64,000 bases of DNA from Keguizhuia sedimenti. Its GTDB lineage: Bacteria; Pseudomonadota; Gammaproteobacteria; Burkholderiales; Burkholderiaceae_D. A model generated the notes under the pieces. The model was not told the DNA's origin. It did no database searches and was given only the letters and a program-made list of their open reading frames with translations. Both the position numbers and the translations under genes were made by a program. How positions within the stretch are numbered: position 1 is the stretch's first letter; each line of letters begins with the position of its first letter. The stretch lies in contig JAUYVH010000010.1 of NCBI GenBank assembly GCA_030715135.1, forward strand, positions 62,001 to 126,000, given 5' to 3'. This document shows positions 10,842-19,351 of this stretch, piece after piece.

Positions 10842-11192
10842 TGTGTCTCCTCCAGTGATTAACTAAACTTCCAGACTTCTTTGCGCCTGGTTTTTATGAC
10901 TCTTTTCAGGCCTTTTTTATTTATAGAACTTTATCCCGGTCTTGGCATGCGCCTTGAGGGATTGCTTGTTAAATATCAATTTAGCTACTGCATATTATCA
11001 GCTTCAAAAATTGCCACAAGCAAATAAACTGTCCCTTTGAAAATATTTTTTCGCGTTTCTTCAATATTTAATTAACCCGGCTTCCGGAGATATCAGTTGC
11101 CGGGGAACGTCTACAATGCTGTGCTTCGCCTGAAATTTCGCTTGGATTTGGATCCCTGAATATTACTGATCTACATGATTTAAATTAAAAAA
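10842..11192. other. Intergenic region, divergent promoters expected
   Basis: About 350 AT-rich bases between the MFS gene (left) and the thioesterase gene (right). A GGAG-type ribosome-binding site precedes the MFS start (reverse complement of tctcctcc at 10845-10852). No ORF, repeat or convincing operator was recognised. Confidence 0.5.
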
Positions 11193-11615
11193 ATGACAAG
11201 TTCGCCCCAGACTCTTATCGACGCAATTCCATTTCTTCAGGATCTGGGAATTGAATTCATTAATATGGAGCAGGGATGTGCAGAGGTCGCCCTCGAGCTT
11301 TTACCCAGGCACATGAACAGCTGGCAAGTTGCGCACGGCGGCGTAACGATGTCTATGCTGGATATCGTCATGTCGATGGCAGGGCGTTCGCTTGATCCGA
11401 ATGCGCGGGCCGGAGTAACCATAGAAATGAAAACGAGTTTTCTTCAGCCGGCTGGAAAAAGCGGTGAGCGACTCCTGGCAAAAGGGCGTGCGGTGCATCG
11501 TTCGACCACCATGTGTTTTTGCAATGGCGAACTCTGGAATGGAGATCGGCTCGTCGCGCAGGCGACAGGAACCTTCAAGTACCTTAAACGTATTGCAGGT
11601 GCCGACGGCCCATAG
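11193..11615 (+). CDS. PaaI-type hotdog thioesterase
   Basis: A 140-residue single-domain hotdog protein of the PaaI/acyl-CoA thioesterase group, hydrolysing acyl-CoA thioesters. The helix segment with HGGVTMSMLDIVMSMAG (residues ~49-65) is the hotdog signature, with the catalytic acidic residue in LD. It is followed by the VTIEMKTSFLQPA strand and a C-terminal ATGTFKYL strand. It is cytosolic and probably a homotetramer. No phenylacetate or fatty-acid genes are adjacent, so the substrate is open. A 10-bp inverted repeat follows downstream. Confidence 0.85.
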   Translation: MTSSPQTLIDAIPFLQDLGIEFINMEQGCAEVALELLPRHMNSWQVAHGGVTMSMLDIVMSMAGRSLDPNARAGVTIEMKTSFLQPAGKSGERLLAKGRAVHRSTTMCFCNGELWNGDRLVAQATGTFKYLKRIAGADGP

Positions 11616-11700
11616 CATCGGCATACGCTAAGTCTCTACGCATAGTGCATGGATAGATATCAGGACGGATCGCTGCGGGCGTTCCTTCTGATGATGAAGC

Positions 11701-11735
11701 ACCGGTCCTCCAGCGATATCTGCTTGAGGACCGGT
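11701..11735. terminator. Inverted repeat between convergent genes
   Basis: ACCGGTCCTC (11701-11710) and GAGGACCGGT (11726-11735) pair perfectly around a 15-base loop, followed by an interrupted T-rich stretch. Its position between two convergent genes suggests a bidirectional terminator, though no clean T run touches the stem. Confidence 0.5.
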
Positions 11736-11781
11736 AAATATTGTCTTTTTGCCGGAAGTTGGAACTGTTCAGGTAATTTGG

Positions 11782-12564
11782 TTAGTGAAGTTGCGAGGAG
11801 TTGGTATCGGTCACGTCATCCACGACGACGCCGTCCGAAATCACTTTGCCGATGGTCGCTTCTTCGAACCAGGTCTGAACTTTCTGCAAGTGCATGCGTT
11901 CCTCGTCGAGTGCAAGACTGAAGTCGGGTACCATCGCGTTCTGCCCGTTTTCCTCGGCAAGTGCAATCAGCATTTCCCATCCGGCGTTGTCCGTCATCTC
12001 CGCAACCAGTAGGGCATGCAGGGATTGCGCGAGCGTCGTGCGGGGATCGGTGATTACCTGCATCAGGCCCATTGATTCCACGCCGACCAGATCTGCGCAT
12101 GGAGTCTGTGAGGTTGGGTCGCCGCCCATCGATTCGATTGCGTCTGCAATGATGGAAAAATGTCGTACTTCGTCCTCCCGAATCTGCTGCAAGTCGGCCA
12201 GGGTCATGCTGGTCGTGCCATCCTGTAATGCCTCGAACTTGGTAATGAGTGCGTCGTAAAGGCGCGTTCCGGTTCGTTCGAATGCAAGCCGTTCGCCTAA
12301 CTTGTCAAGCAATAAGGCGGGCTCGTTTCCTGTCAGCTTGGATACGCCTGCTTTGGCAACGCCTTTCATGGTGCCGGGAAGAGGGACGGACCCGACCTGA
12401 TCTGCTTCGGTAATATAGCTGCTGCGCATTTCTGCAATCGCGGTATCGTCGCCAGGCGGAACCCTTCCTGGAGACTTTGATGGAGCTGCCTGCATTGCCT
12501 TGGAGTCCATGGGGGACATTTGCATACCGGTACGGTTCATGCCCATTGAAGATTGGTCTTTCAT
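11782..12564 (-). CDS. Ferritin-like four-helix protein
   Basis: A 260-residue protein. Residues 1-60 are low-complexity and Met/Gln/Pro-rich. From ~85 it is ferritin-like: LAFERTGTRLYDAL, IREDEVRHFSIIADAI, LVAEMTDNAGWEMLI and LDEERMHLQKVQTWF. The paired Glu and ExxH motifs are those of carboxylate-bridged diiron or dimanganese helices. The role may be iron storage, peroxide removal or a scaffold; this is not decided by sequence. It begins 25 bases after the second ferritin-like gene, so the two probably form an operon. It resembles proteins annotated only as ferritin-like domain proteins in Burkholderiales. Confidence 0.78.
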   Translation of the reverse strand: MKDQSSMGMNRTGMQMSPMDSKAMQAAPSKSPGRVPPGDDTAIAEMRSSYITEADQVGSVPLPGTMKGVAKAGVSKLTGNEPALLLDKLGERLAFERTGTRLYDALITKFEALQDGTTSMTLADLQQIREDEVRHFSIIADAIESMGGDPTSQTPCADLVGVESMGLMQVITDPRTTLAQSLHALLVAEMTDNAGWEMLIALAEENGQNAMVPDFSLALDEERMHLQKVQTWFEEATIGKVISDGVVVDDVTDTNSSQLH

Positions 12565-12589
12565 TGCATTTCCTTTTCAAATCACTGTA

Positions 12590-13762
12590 TCAAGCAGAGA
12601 TGGCCACTTTCCGGTTGAGCTCCGTACCGGGCCTCCATACATAGCCGGCAGCCACGATTTCGGTGGGGACGCCATCGGAATTGATATGGGTGCGGTAGTC
12701 GATGGATTCCTGGCCTTCCTCGGATTTGGCGACGTAGTCCGTTCCTTTCGCGCGCAGGTCGACTTCCTGATTCAGGGTCTGCCGCACGAAGTCGCGCTGG
12801 GACTCGTATTTGATCGGCTCTGGCAGACTGGATGGGAACAGCTCCTTCGGATCACGGTTTTCGTATTTCTTCATGAGCTCGCATACATGATGGAAATGGC
12901 CGAGCTCATAATCCAGGAAGCGCTCCCAGATGGCTTTCAGGCGCGGGTTGCTTTCATATTGAACGCAGCTGTAATAGTTGTATGCTTCCGTGGCTTCGTG
13001 CAGCAGCCATTTCTCCAGAAGTGACTCGCTCGGGTCGATCAGGGAAGCATATTGCGTGACATGCTGATCCTCGATGGAAGCGATCTCTGCATACAACTGA
13101 CGCGCAACCGGATCCGCAAACAGCGGGCCGACATTCATATAGTAGTCATGTGTCTGGTATTCACCGGACACAAGCGTCAATGCATTGACTTTCGAAATAG
13201 GCGCCGCAAGTGCGCGATCATAGGGATCGCGCAGGTCATCGATCGGTGCTCGGTGCTGCTCGATCGTCGGTCTGCCCGGCAGGATGTCGGTATAGTTTTG
13301 CGTGATGTTGTTGGGATCCTTGCCTTCCAGCCGGTCCAGCAGTGCGGAATACCGGTACAAATGATCGAAATCTTCCAGCAGGCCAAAACGATACGTCTGT
13401 GCAAGGTAGGGATCAGGTTCATTCTGCGCGATGGATGCCGTGACCTCGATCGCAACCTGTTCATATGCAATGGTGGTTTCCAGGGGTGAATGATCCGGTC
13501 CCAGCAGCCAGTTCACCATGGTTTGCTGATGGTGTTCGCTGCGCTTGAGGTTGGCGAGCGACAGTCTTAGGTCGCGGTTCATCATTCCCGCCATGGCCTT
13601 GAAGCGGATTGCTTCGGTCTCAATTCCGTTCATGAGGATGACGCGTACGCGGGTGTATGCATCATCGTCAAGCTTGCTGATCGGCTTGCCTACCATGTCC
13701 CGCCACGTATAGCGTTGCTGCTCGATGGGAACGCCTTTTCCTGCAAATAAATCGAATGCCAT
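12590..13762 (-). CDS. Ferritin-like domain protein (large)
   Basis: A 390-residue protein starting MAFDLFAGKG. The ATG at 13760-13762 has AAGGAG six bases upstream; a longer reading from a TTG at 13783 is less likely. Several helical segments carry ExxH-type motifs: LLEDFDHLYRYSALL, IASIEDQHVTQYASL and LDYELGHFHHVCELM. Other Glu-rich helices include TTIAYEQVAIEVTAS. This points to a ferritin-like di-metal fold. There is no signal peptide. It is the upstream gene of a probable two-gene operon with the smaller ferritin-like protein, which suggests a joint role in metal or oxidative stress (inference). Confidence 0.75.
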   Translation of the reverse strand: MAFDLFAGKGVPIEQQRYTWRDMVGKPISKLDDDAYTRVRVILMNGIETEAIRFKAMAGMMNRDLRLSLANLKRSEHHQQTMVNWLLGPDHSPLETTIAYEQVAIEVTASIAQNEPDPYLAQTYRFGLLEDFDHLYRYSALLDRLEGKDPNNITQNYTDILPGRPTIEQHRAPIDDLRDPYDRALAAPISKVNALTLVSGEYQTHDYYMNVGPLFADPVARQLYAEIASIEDQHVTQYASLIDPSESLLEKWLLHEATEAYNYYSCVQYESNPRLKAIWERFLDYELGHFHHVCELMKKYENRDPKELFPSSLPEPIKYESQRDFVRQTLNQEVDLRAKGTDYVAKSEEGQESIDYRTHINSDGVPTEIVAAGYVWRPGTELNRKVAISA

Positions 13763-14320
13763 GTGAAACTCCTTTTTACGCAATATGGGTCAGAGTGGAA
13801 CTGCTCCCATGCCTGCTTCCAGGCACTGCCGCACCAATTCGATTTCTCTGTCGGGCGTCCGTATTTCCGTGCCGCATAAGGAAATGGATTCCGAAAAGAG
13901 AAAGAAAACTTCCAATGGCAACTTCCATGCCTATGCAACTGAAGAGAGTTCTTGACCGGAGCGACGGGGACCGACCGATTTCATTCAAATCGTGAGGACC
14001 AACCAAGCAGATAAAACGGATAAGGGAAAGGGACAGAAACGTCTCGCAGGGAGGTTTTCTGCTGGCGATCTTCCATGTCAGCGATATTTTTACAATCGAC
14101 GGGCAAGGATTACAAATCTGTACGGTGGTAGGTAATTCCGGGCCTCGGGAAAACAGCCCATTCGTATATCTGCGCAAATTCCTTTTCAAAGAATTAATAA
14201 ACCGGACACCTCATTGCCAGTTAGTCAATGCGATGTCACTTCCCGAGCACAGATTTTCAGGACAGCATATTTAAGAGTAAAAAGAGGGTGTAACATACGA
14301 CTTTCCGAAAAATAAGATTA
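13763..14320. other. Intergenic region of ~560 bp
   Basis: Divergent upstream region of the ferritin-like operon and the TPR gene. Open frames exist here (for example 13776-14189 on the minus strand), but their products have no recognisable features. No repeat or clear operator was found. Confidence 0.5.
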
Positions 14321-15427
14321 ATGAATATCATGTTTTTTCCTGGGGGCGGACTTGGCGTGGATCTGATCAAATCAAAATTAGGCAAGTCCATTGTGATGGC
14401 TGGCATGACTATGCTGATTGGCATAAGCAGCGCGTTTGCCGATGATTATGCCGACATATCAAAGCTGCTGAAGGATGGGCAACATGCGGAAGCCTTGAAG
14501 AACACGGACGCTGTGCTGAAGCAACGGCCCCGTGACGCCCAGATTCGTTTTCTGAAAGGCGTCATCCTGGCTGAACAGAATAAGACCAAAGAAGCCATCA
14601 CGATTTTTACCAAGCTGACGGAGGATTATCCGACCCTGCCGGAGCCGTATAACAATCTTGCCGTCCTATATGCGGCGGACAACCAATACGAAAAAGCACG
14701 TTTTGCTTTGGACAAGGCCATTCGCACGAATCCGAGCTATGCGACTGCATACGAGAATCTCGGAGACATTCACGCCAAGCTTGCCAGCATGGCATATGAC
14801 AAAGCGCTTCAGCTGAATTCAAATAACGCCGGTGCCAAGTCCAAGCTCACGATGGTTCGCAGCCTGGTTGCCAGCGCTACCCCGCCTTCAGCCGGAAAGA
14901 TCGCGTCAGAGCCGTCGGGCACGACCTCACCACAGGCTCCGGGAAAAGCTGTTCCTGCGCCGGCACCAGCGCCAGCTCCTTCCGTACCGAAAACCGTTGC
15001 TGCTGCGCCTGCAGAAAAAATTGTGCCGAGCAAGCCTGAAGGCAGACCGGCACCGCCTCCCGCTCCCGCTTTGGCTAATAACAGTGCAGACCGCGATGCT
15101 GCATTGGCTACCGTCCAGCAATGGGCTAAATCCTGGAGCGCCAAAGATGTCAAAACATACTTGAGCTTCTACGGCAACGATTTCGTTCCGGCGAAGGGAA
15201 TGACGCGCAAGGCATGGGCTCAGGAACGTCACGCGCGTATTGCCGGTAAAGGCCGGATCAACGTTAAAATCGAATCGCCTCAGGTGAGCATCAAGGGCAA
15301 TACCGCAACAGTCAATTTCCGCCAGATTTATGAATCGGATCGCCTGAGCGCCAGCAGCCGGAAAACCCTCGTGCTTGGCAAGCAAGGAAACAGATGGCAG
15401 ATCCTGCAGGAAAAAACAGGTGGCTGA
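14321..15427 (+). CDS. TPR protein with C-terminal NTF2/Cds6-like domain
   Basis: A 368-residue exported protein. A signal peptide ends at SSAFA|DD. Three or four tetratricopeptide repeats follow (residues ~45-180: KDGQHAEALKNTDAVLKQRP, AITIFTKLTEDYPTLPEPY, QYEKARFALDKAI). A Pro/Ala-rich linker spans ~190-260. The C-terminal ~110 residues (VQQWAKSWSAKDVKTYLSFY ... GNRWQILQEK) are an NTF2-like fold as found at the end of Cds6-type L,D-transpeptidases. The next gene, an L,D-transpeptidase with the same tail, overlaps its stop codon, so they probably act together at the cell wall. A GTG at 14357 with GGGGGC upstream is an alternative start. Confidence 0.85.
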   Translation: MNIMFFPGGGLGVDLIKSKLGKSIVMAGMTMLIGISSAFADDYADISKLLKDGQHAEALKNTDAVLKQRPRDAQIRFLKGVILAEQNKTKEAITIFTKLTEDYPTLPEPYNNLAVLYAADNQYEKARFALDKAIRTNPSYATAYENLGDIHAKLASMAYDKALQLNSNNAGAKSKLTMVRSLVASATPPSAGKIASEPSGTTSPQAPGKAVPAPAPAPAPSVPKTVAAAPAEKIVPSKPEGRPAPPPAPALANNSADRDAALATVQQWAKSWSAKDVKTYLSFYGNDFVPAKGMTRKAWAQERHARIAGKGRINVKIESPQVSIKGNTATVNFRQIYESDRLSASSRKTLVLGKQGNRWQILQEKTGG

Positions 15428-16674
15428 TGTTGCGTCATCGATTTAGCGGGTGCGCGCGCAGTCGGCCCTTTGTCGTATTTTTTCTGTCGACTCTCACCCT
15501 CGTGTCATCGTTCAGCCTGGCTGCGCCGGGCAAAGCGGCGCCGGTGCAACGCACTGCTGCGCCGGCCAATGCCGCGCTCGATCCCGATGTCATGCTCATC
15601 GCGGTGTATAAGTCCCTTGCTGCGAATCGCTTGCGCGAAGCCATGCAGAAGGCGGATTTGCTGGTCGAGGCTTATCCAAATTTCCATCTCGGGCATCTGA
15701 TCCGCGGCGACCTGCTGCTGATGCATACACGTCCTGTCTCGACTTTCGGTGCTGCAAGCGCTCCCGAAGACAAGCTGAAAAATTTGCGCGATGAGGCCAT
15801 TGCGCGGGTACGTTCCTTAAGGGAGCGGCCAGATCCGGAGCTGGTTCCGCGCGAAGTGCTGCAATTACGCCCCGACCAGAAAAACGTCCTGGTCGTCGAT
15901 GCCAAACGTTCACGGCTATATGTTTATGCGAATCAGGGCGGCGAGCTGAAACTGCTGACTGACTATTACGTCAGCCAGGGCAAGCTGGGCGTGGATAAAT
16001 TCCGGGAAGGCGACCAGAAGACGCCGCTCGGCGTCTACTATATTACGGCGAGCTTGCCCGGCGCCAAGCTGCCTGATTTCTATGGCCCGGGCGCCTTGCC
16101 GCTGAGCTATCCGAACGAATGGGACAAGTTGAACGGTCGGGGCGGTTCAGGAATATGGCTGCACGGCACGCCTTCAAGCAGCTATAGCCGGCCTCCGCTT
16201 TCTTCGGATGGTTGCGTCGTGCTCACCAACCCCGACCTTGTCAAGTTGACGCAATCGGTGGAAGTGGGCAAAACCCCGGTGGTAATTTCCAGCCAGATTG
16301 AATTCGTGAACCGTGCGCGGCATGCCACGGAACGTGTGCAGACCAATAATATGGTGGAGGAATGGCGGCGCGATCTGGAAAATCTGGACTCCGCGCGCCT
16401 GCTTGCACATTATTCCAGCCGCTTCAAGTCGGAGCACGGCGAAAATCTGCAAACCTGGTTCGCCAAGCAAGGCAAAGCGAGTTCGGGCGGTCGCGGAATT
16501 TCTATCAGCTTGCGCGATGTAAGCCTGTTTCGCTATCCGGCTCGCGAAGAGATGATCGTGGCAACCTTTACCCAGGATACCCGTGTCGGCAACAGCAGGC
16601 ATTCGATTCGCAAGCGGCAGTATTGGGCAAAAGAACATGCCCGCTGGAAGATCGTGTCGGAAACATACTGGTAA
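15427..16674 (+). CDS. L,D-transpeptidase (YkuD) with Cds6-type C-terminus
   Basis: A 415-residue periplasmic peptidoglycan-modifying enzyme (ErfK/YkuD family). The start chosen is the ATG overlapping the previous stop (TGATG); an earlier in-frame ATG exists at 15394 but would put hydrophilic residues before the signal peptide (FVVFFLSTLTLVSSFSLA). The YkuD domain runs from KNVLVVDAKRSRLYVY to about residue 290. Its catalytic motif has HGTPSSS and SSDGCVVL, with Cys263 as nucleophile. The C-terminal ~110 residues are NTF2-like. It is translationally coupled to the TPR gene. Confidence 0.9.
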   Translation: MLRHRFSGCARSRPFVVFFLSTLTLVSSFSLAAPGKAAPVQRTAAPANAALDPDVMLIAVYKSLAANRLREAMQKADLLVEAYPNFHLGHLIRGDLLLMHTRPVSTFGAASAPEDKLKNLRDEAIARVRSLRERPDPELVPREVLQLRPDQKNVLVVDAKRSRLYVYANQGGELKLLTDYYVSQGKLGVDKFREGDQKTPLGVYYITASLPGAKLPDFYGPGALPLSYPNEWDKLNGRGGSGIWLHGTPSSSYSRPPLSSDGCVVLTNPDLVKLTQSVEVGKTPVVISSQIEFVNRARHATERVQTNNMVEEWRRDLENLDSARLLAHYSSRFKSEHGENLQTWFAKQGKASSGGRGISISLRDVSLFRYPAREEMIVATFTQDTRVGNSRHSIRKRQYWAKEHARWKIVSETYW

Positions 16675-16685
16675 AACGCAGGAAG

Positions 16686-17126
16686 ATGCCCGACCAGCCT
16701 TCGCCCTGGCATATTACGATCGGCCCCTGGGAGCAGCAGAGGGAGCTTGCGCAGCCGCTGCGGCTGGAAGTTTTCGTGCATGAACAGCAGGTTCCGCTGG
16801 AACTTGAATGGGACGAGTTCGACGCGGTAAGCACGCATGCCCTCGCATTTGATCCCGATGGCAATCCGGTCGGCACAGGGCGCCTGCTTCCCGATGGGCA
16901 TATCGGTCGCATGGCGGTGAAGCAATCGCAACGTCAGGCAGGGGTTGGCAGTGCAATTCTTTCCGCATTGATGCACTATGCGAAGGATCGCGGAGACCAG
17001 GAAGTGGCGCTCAATGCACAAATACAGGCACGGGCATTTTATGAAAGGCACTGTTTTGTCGCGGAAGGCGAAGAATTCCTCGATGCCGGCATCCCACATA
17101 TCCGCATGCGGCACGTATTTACTTGA
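16686..17126 (+). CDS. GNAT family N-acetyltransferase
   Basis: A 146-residue acetyltransferase of the ElaA/YjcF kind. The N-terminal part has LRLEVFVHEQQVPLELEWDE, typical of this subgroup. The acetyl-CoA pyrophosphate loop is QRQAGVGSAI, and the C-terminal part has LNAQIQARAFYERHCFVAEGEEF. The ATG at 16686 has AGGAAG upstream and lies 11 bases after the L,D-transpeptidase stop, suggesting the same transcript. The frame is open much further upstream but overlaps the transpeptidase. The substrate is unknown. Confidence 0.88.
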   Translation: MPDQPSPWHITIGPWEQQRELAQPLRLEVFVHEQQVPLELEWDEFDAVSTHALAFDPDGNPVGTGRLLPDGHIGRMAVKQSQRQAGVGSAILSALMHYAKDRGDQEVALNAQIQARAFYERHCFVAEGEEFLDAGIPHIRMRHVFT

Positions 17127-17151
17127 GCCTCTTTCCTTAAATTCTCTTAGA

Positions 17152-17877
17152 TCAGCGCACGAGCACTTCATGCAGTACGGGTGCCGCACCGGTTTGCATT
17201 CGCACAACGGTCGAGACCCGCGTACCGTAATCGGGTGATTCGATGCACACTGCCGAAAGCATTCTCTCCATTTCAATGCTCACACCCGTCTTGGGAAGAC
17301 GGCAGTCGGATGCACGCATCGTATCGCTGAGCATATCGAAGTAGGCTTCATCGGGTGCATCCTGGCATAGCAGGCTGGCAAACTGCGCCTTGGTCCGTAC
17401 GACTTTCGGCCATGGCGTGTCCAGGAATGCATTGGACAGACCATAGAAGCCGGGCGCGAGGGGCTGACCGTTGCGCGGGTCGTCTGCCGCAGCATTGCTG
17501 TACCAGATGAGCTCGTCGCCGTCGCATACCAGCAGATTGAACCCGCTGAATTCCTGCGCTGTTTCGCGGAGCTGTTCAATGTAAGTGCGCGCCGCAGTCG
17601 TCCCGGCCAGAAACTCGGACACCAGTGCGCCGCGCGTAGGGCCACCCGGCTTCAAGAGGGCCGGATTACGAACATTGGTGACGGCAGCGAAGCGTCCCGC
17701 CCGCGTTACGCCAAGCCATGTTCCGCCGCTGCGCAAGTCGCGCCCGGCCAATATGTCCGGGGATTCTTTCCACCAGCCCGCCGGCTCGGCCGGGCGGTCA
17801 TAGAATTCGTCGCGGTTTCCGACGGCAACCAGCGGAGTGCCACGGACGAGCTGCCAGGCAAAAACTATTAAGCACAT
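17152..17877 (-). CDS. NRDE/TANGO2 family protein
   Basis: A 241-residue protein beginning MCLIVFAWQ and carrying VAVGNRDEFYDRPAEP (residues ~19-34), the NRDE motif that names the family. GTWLGVTRAGRFAAVTN follows. In bacteria the function is unclear; the eukaryotic homologue TANGO2 has been linked to heme and lipid handling. Length is usual. It overlaps the end of the preceding DUF4936 gene by about 10 bases. Confidence 0.88.
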   Translation of the reverse strand: MCLIVFAWQLVRGTPLVAVGNRDEFYDRPAEPAGWWKESPDILAGRDLRSGGTWLGVTRAGRFAAVTNVRNPALLKPGGPTRGALVSEFLAGTTAARTYIEQLRETAQEFSGFNLLVCDGDELIWYSNAAADDPRNGQPLAPGFYGLSNAFLDTPWPKVVRTKAQFASLLCQDAPDEAYFDMLSDTMRASDCRLPKTGVSIEMERMLSAVCIESPDYGTRVSTVVRMQTGAAPVLHEVLVR

Positions 17878-18158
17878 GCCGATCGATCTTCAAAAATTTC
17901 TGTGTGACGTTCGCCTTCCGTCAGTTCCAGCAGGCCGGCTTCTTTTACCGCTGACTGCAGGCGTTCTTCAAATCCGTCCGGAACGGCAGGATATACCTCC
18001 ATCCAGGTGTGACATCCGTCTTTTTCCGCAGGCCGCCGTTTCAGAAAACAGGGTAGGCCGAGAGCCCGCGCCATCTGGGCCTGCATATAATTTGCACGAG
18101 CCTGAACCAGGGCCGCGTTTTCGCTTTTTGCGCGGTAATACACATAGAGTTCTGGCAT
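17868..18158 (-). CDS. DUF4936 family protein
   Basis: A 96-residue small protein starting MPELYVYYRAK, with a short alpha/beta pattern and the segment TWMEVYPAVPDGFEERL. It matches DUF4936, known from beta-proteobacteria; no function is established. It lies between ygfZ (17 bases upstream) and the NRDE gene (overlapping), all on the minus strand, so ygfZ-DUF4936-NRDE looks like one operon. Confidence 0.8.
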   Translation of the reverse strand: MPELYVYYRAKSENAALVQARANYMQAQMARALGLPCFLKRRPAEKDGCHTWMEVYPAVPDGFEERLQSAVKEAGLLELTEGERHTEIFEDRSACA

Positions 18159-18174
18159 GACAATAGCGAATCGT

Positions 18175-19227
18175 TTAATCGTTCAATGAATAGGGAAGGG
18201 TTCGGAATGTCAGCACCGGGCCGTCTACGGATCCCAAGTGGACCGTCCCCTCATTCAGTGCCGCTGTCTTGATTTCTACCAGGCATTCGGCCTGGTCCGG
18301 ACCGCTGGCTTCGGCGTTGATGATCATGCCGCAGGGCTGGCGGGGGTCGGTGCTCGAAAATACTTCATGTCCGGCGGCGGCGGCCGACGATACGCTTGCC
18401 AGCAATGCGCGCCGCTTCAGCTTGCCCAGGTATTGTGTACGGGCGACGATTTCCTGCCCCGGATAGCAGCCCTTTTTGAAGTTGATCCCGCCGATCAGCT
18501 CGAAATTGATCATCTGCGGGACAAACTGCTCCTGGGTAGCAAGCGTAATCTGCGGAATGCCTGCCCGGATTTCTGATAGCCTCCAGACCGCTGCTCCTGC
18601 CGGAGCCAGGGCCTTGCTCAAGGCCGTCCATGCCGGCTTTGCGATACTTTCCGGCGCAATCCATTGGTAACGAGGAATTCCGTCGGCATCGGACATGCGG
18701 ATAAGCGTGCCGGCATCGGAGTCGGTTTTGCTAAAGGGCATCGCAGGAAGTTCGGGGAAATAAGCCTTTAACTCCCGCTGCGCTTGCGTGCCCGCGAGGC
18801 CCAGTATCGGACGCTCGCCGGATACATCGACCAGCTTGACCTTGGCGCGCAAAACAAACATCTGCAGACGTTTTTGTATTGCGACCTGGAGTTGGCGCGG
18901 CAACTGGAGCAGGATCTCATCGCCGGTTTTCCAGACCAGCAGGCTCGCGAGCATGCGGCCTTTTGCACTGCAATAAGCAGCAAGCCGGGCGTCGTGCGGG
19001 CCAAGGTGCTCGACATCGTTGGTCAGCTGATTGTGCAGGAAGGTCGCGGCATCCTCGCCTGTAACCGCAATGAGACCCAGGTCCGTAAGCGGGGCAATAA
19101 AATTGTCCATTTGCCCTTCCGGCAGCGAACTTGTGCCGAAACCGGAAATCTCTGTTTCGCTGCCCGCGGCCATCCTTGCGCCGTTTTGGCTTAAAAATTC
19201 AATCCAGCTCAGATTTGATTCAGTCAT
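18175..19227 (-). CDS. ygfZ: tRNA-modifying/Fe-S folate-binding protein YgfZ
   Basis: A 350-residue folate-binding protein of the YgfZ/GcvT-like group, needed for some Fe-S enzymes and the MiaB tRNA modification in E. coli. The hallmark KGCYPGQEIVARTQYLGKLKR is present near residue 255. The N-terminal half has ALTDLGLIAVTGEDAATFLHNQLTNDV, and the C-terminal barrel is present. Length is normal. It heads the run ygfZ-DUF4936-NRDE and is divergent from mltG. Confidence 0.92.
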   Translation of the reverse strand: MTESNLSWIEFLSQNGARMAAGSETEISGFGTSSLPEGQMDNFIAPLTDLGLIAVTGEDAATFLHNQLTNDVEHLGPHDARLAAYCSAKGRMLASLLVWKTGDEILLQLPRQLQVAIQKRLQMFVLRAKVKLVDVSGERPILGLAGTQAQRELKAYFPELPAMPFSKTDSDAGTLIRMSDADGIPRYQWIAPESIAKPAWTALSKALAPAGAAVWRLSEIRAGIPQITLATQEQFVPQMINFELIGGINFKKGCYPGQEIVARTQYLGKLKRRALLASVSSAAAAGHEVFSSTDPRQPCGMIINAEASGPDQAECLVEIKTAALNEGTVHLGSVDGPVLTFRTLPYSLND

Positions 19228-19351
19228 ACATTCATTCTAGGAATTATTCGGGGAGATGCTAATTCGGCTATCATCACGTTGCGTTCATCGCTGATTATAG
19301 TGGCACCGTAAAAAGGCGTCAGAACCTTGGTCATTTTCAAGCAGGCATATC

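Noticed and set aside
10941-10965. TGGCATG-N4-TTGAG resembling a sigma-54 promoter before the thioesterase
   Set aside because: The -12 element lacks the invariant GC, and no enhancer site was seen.
13776-14189. 137-residue minus-strand frame before the TPR gene
   Set aside because: The product has no coherent pattern, and overlaps the ferritin-like operon's promoter region.
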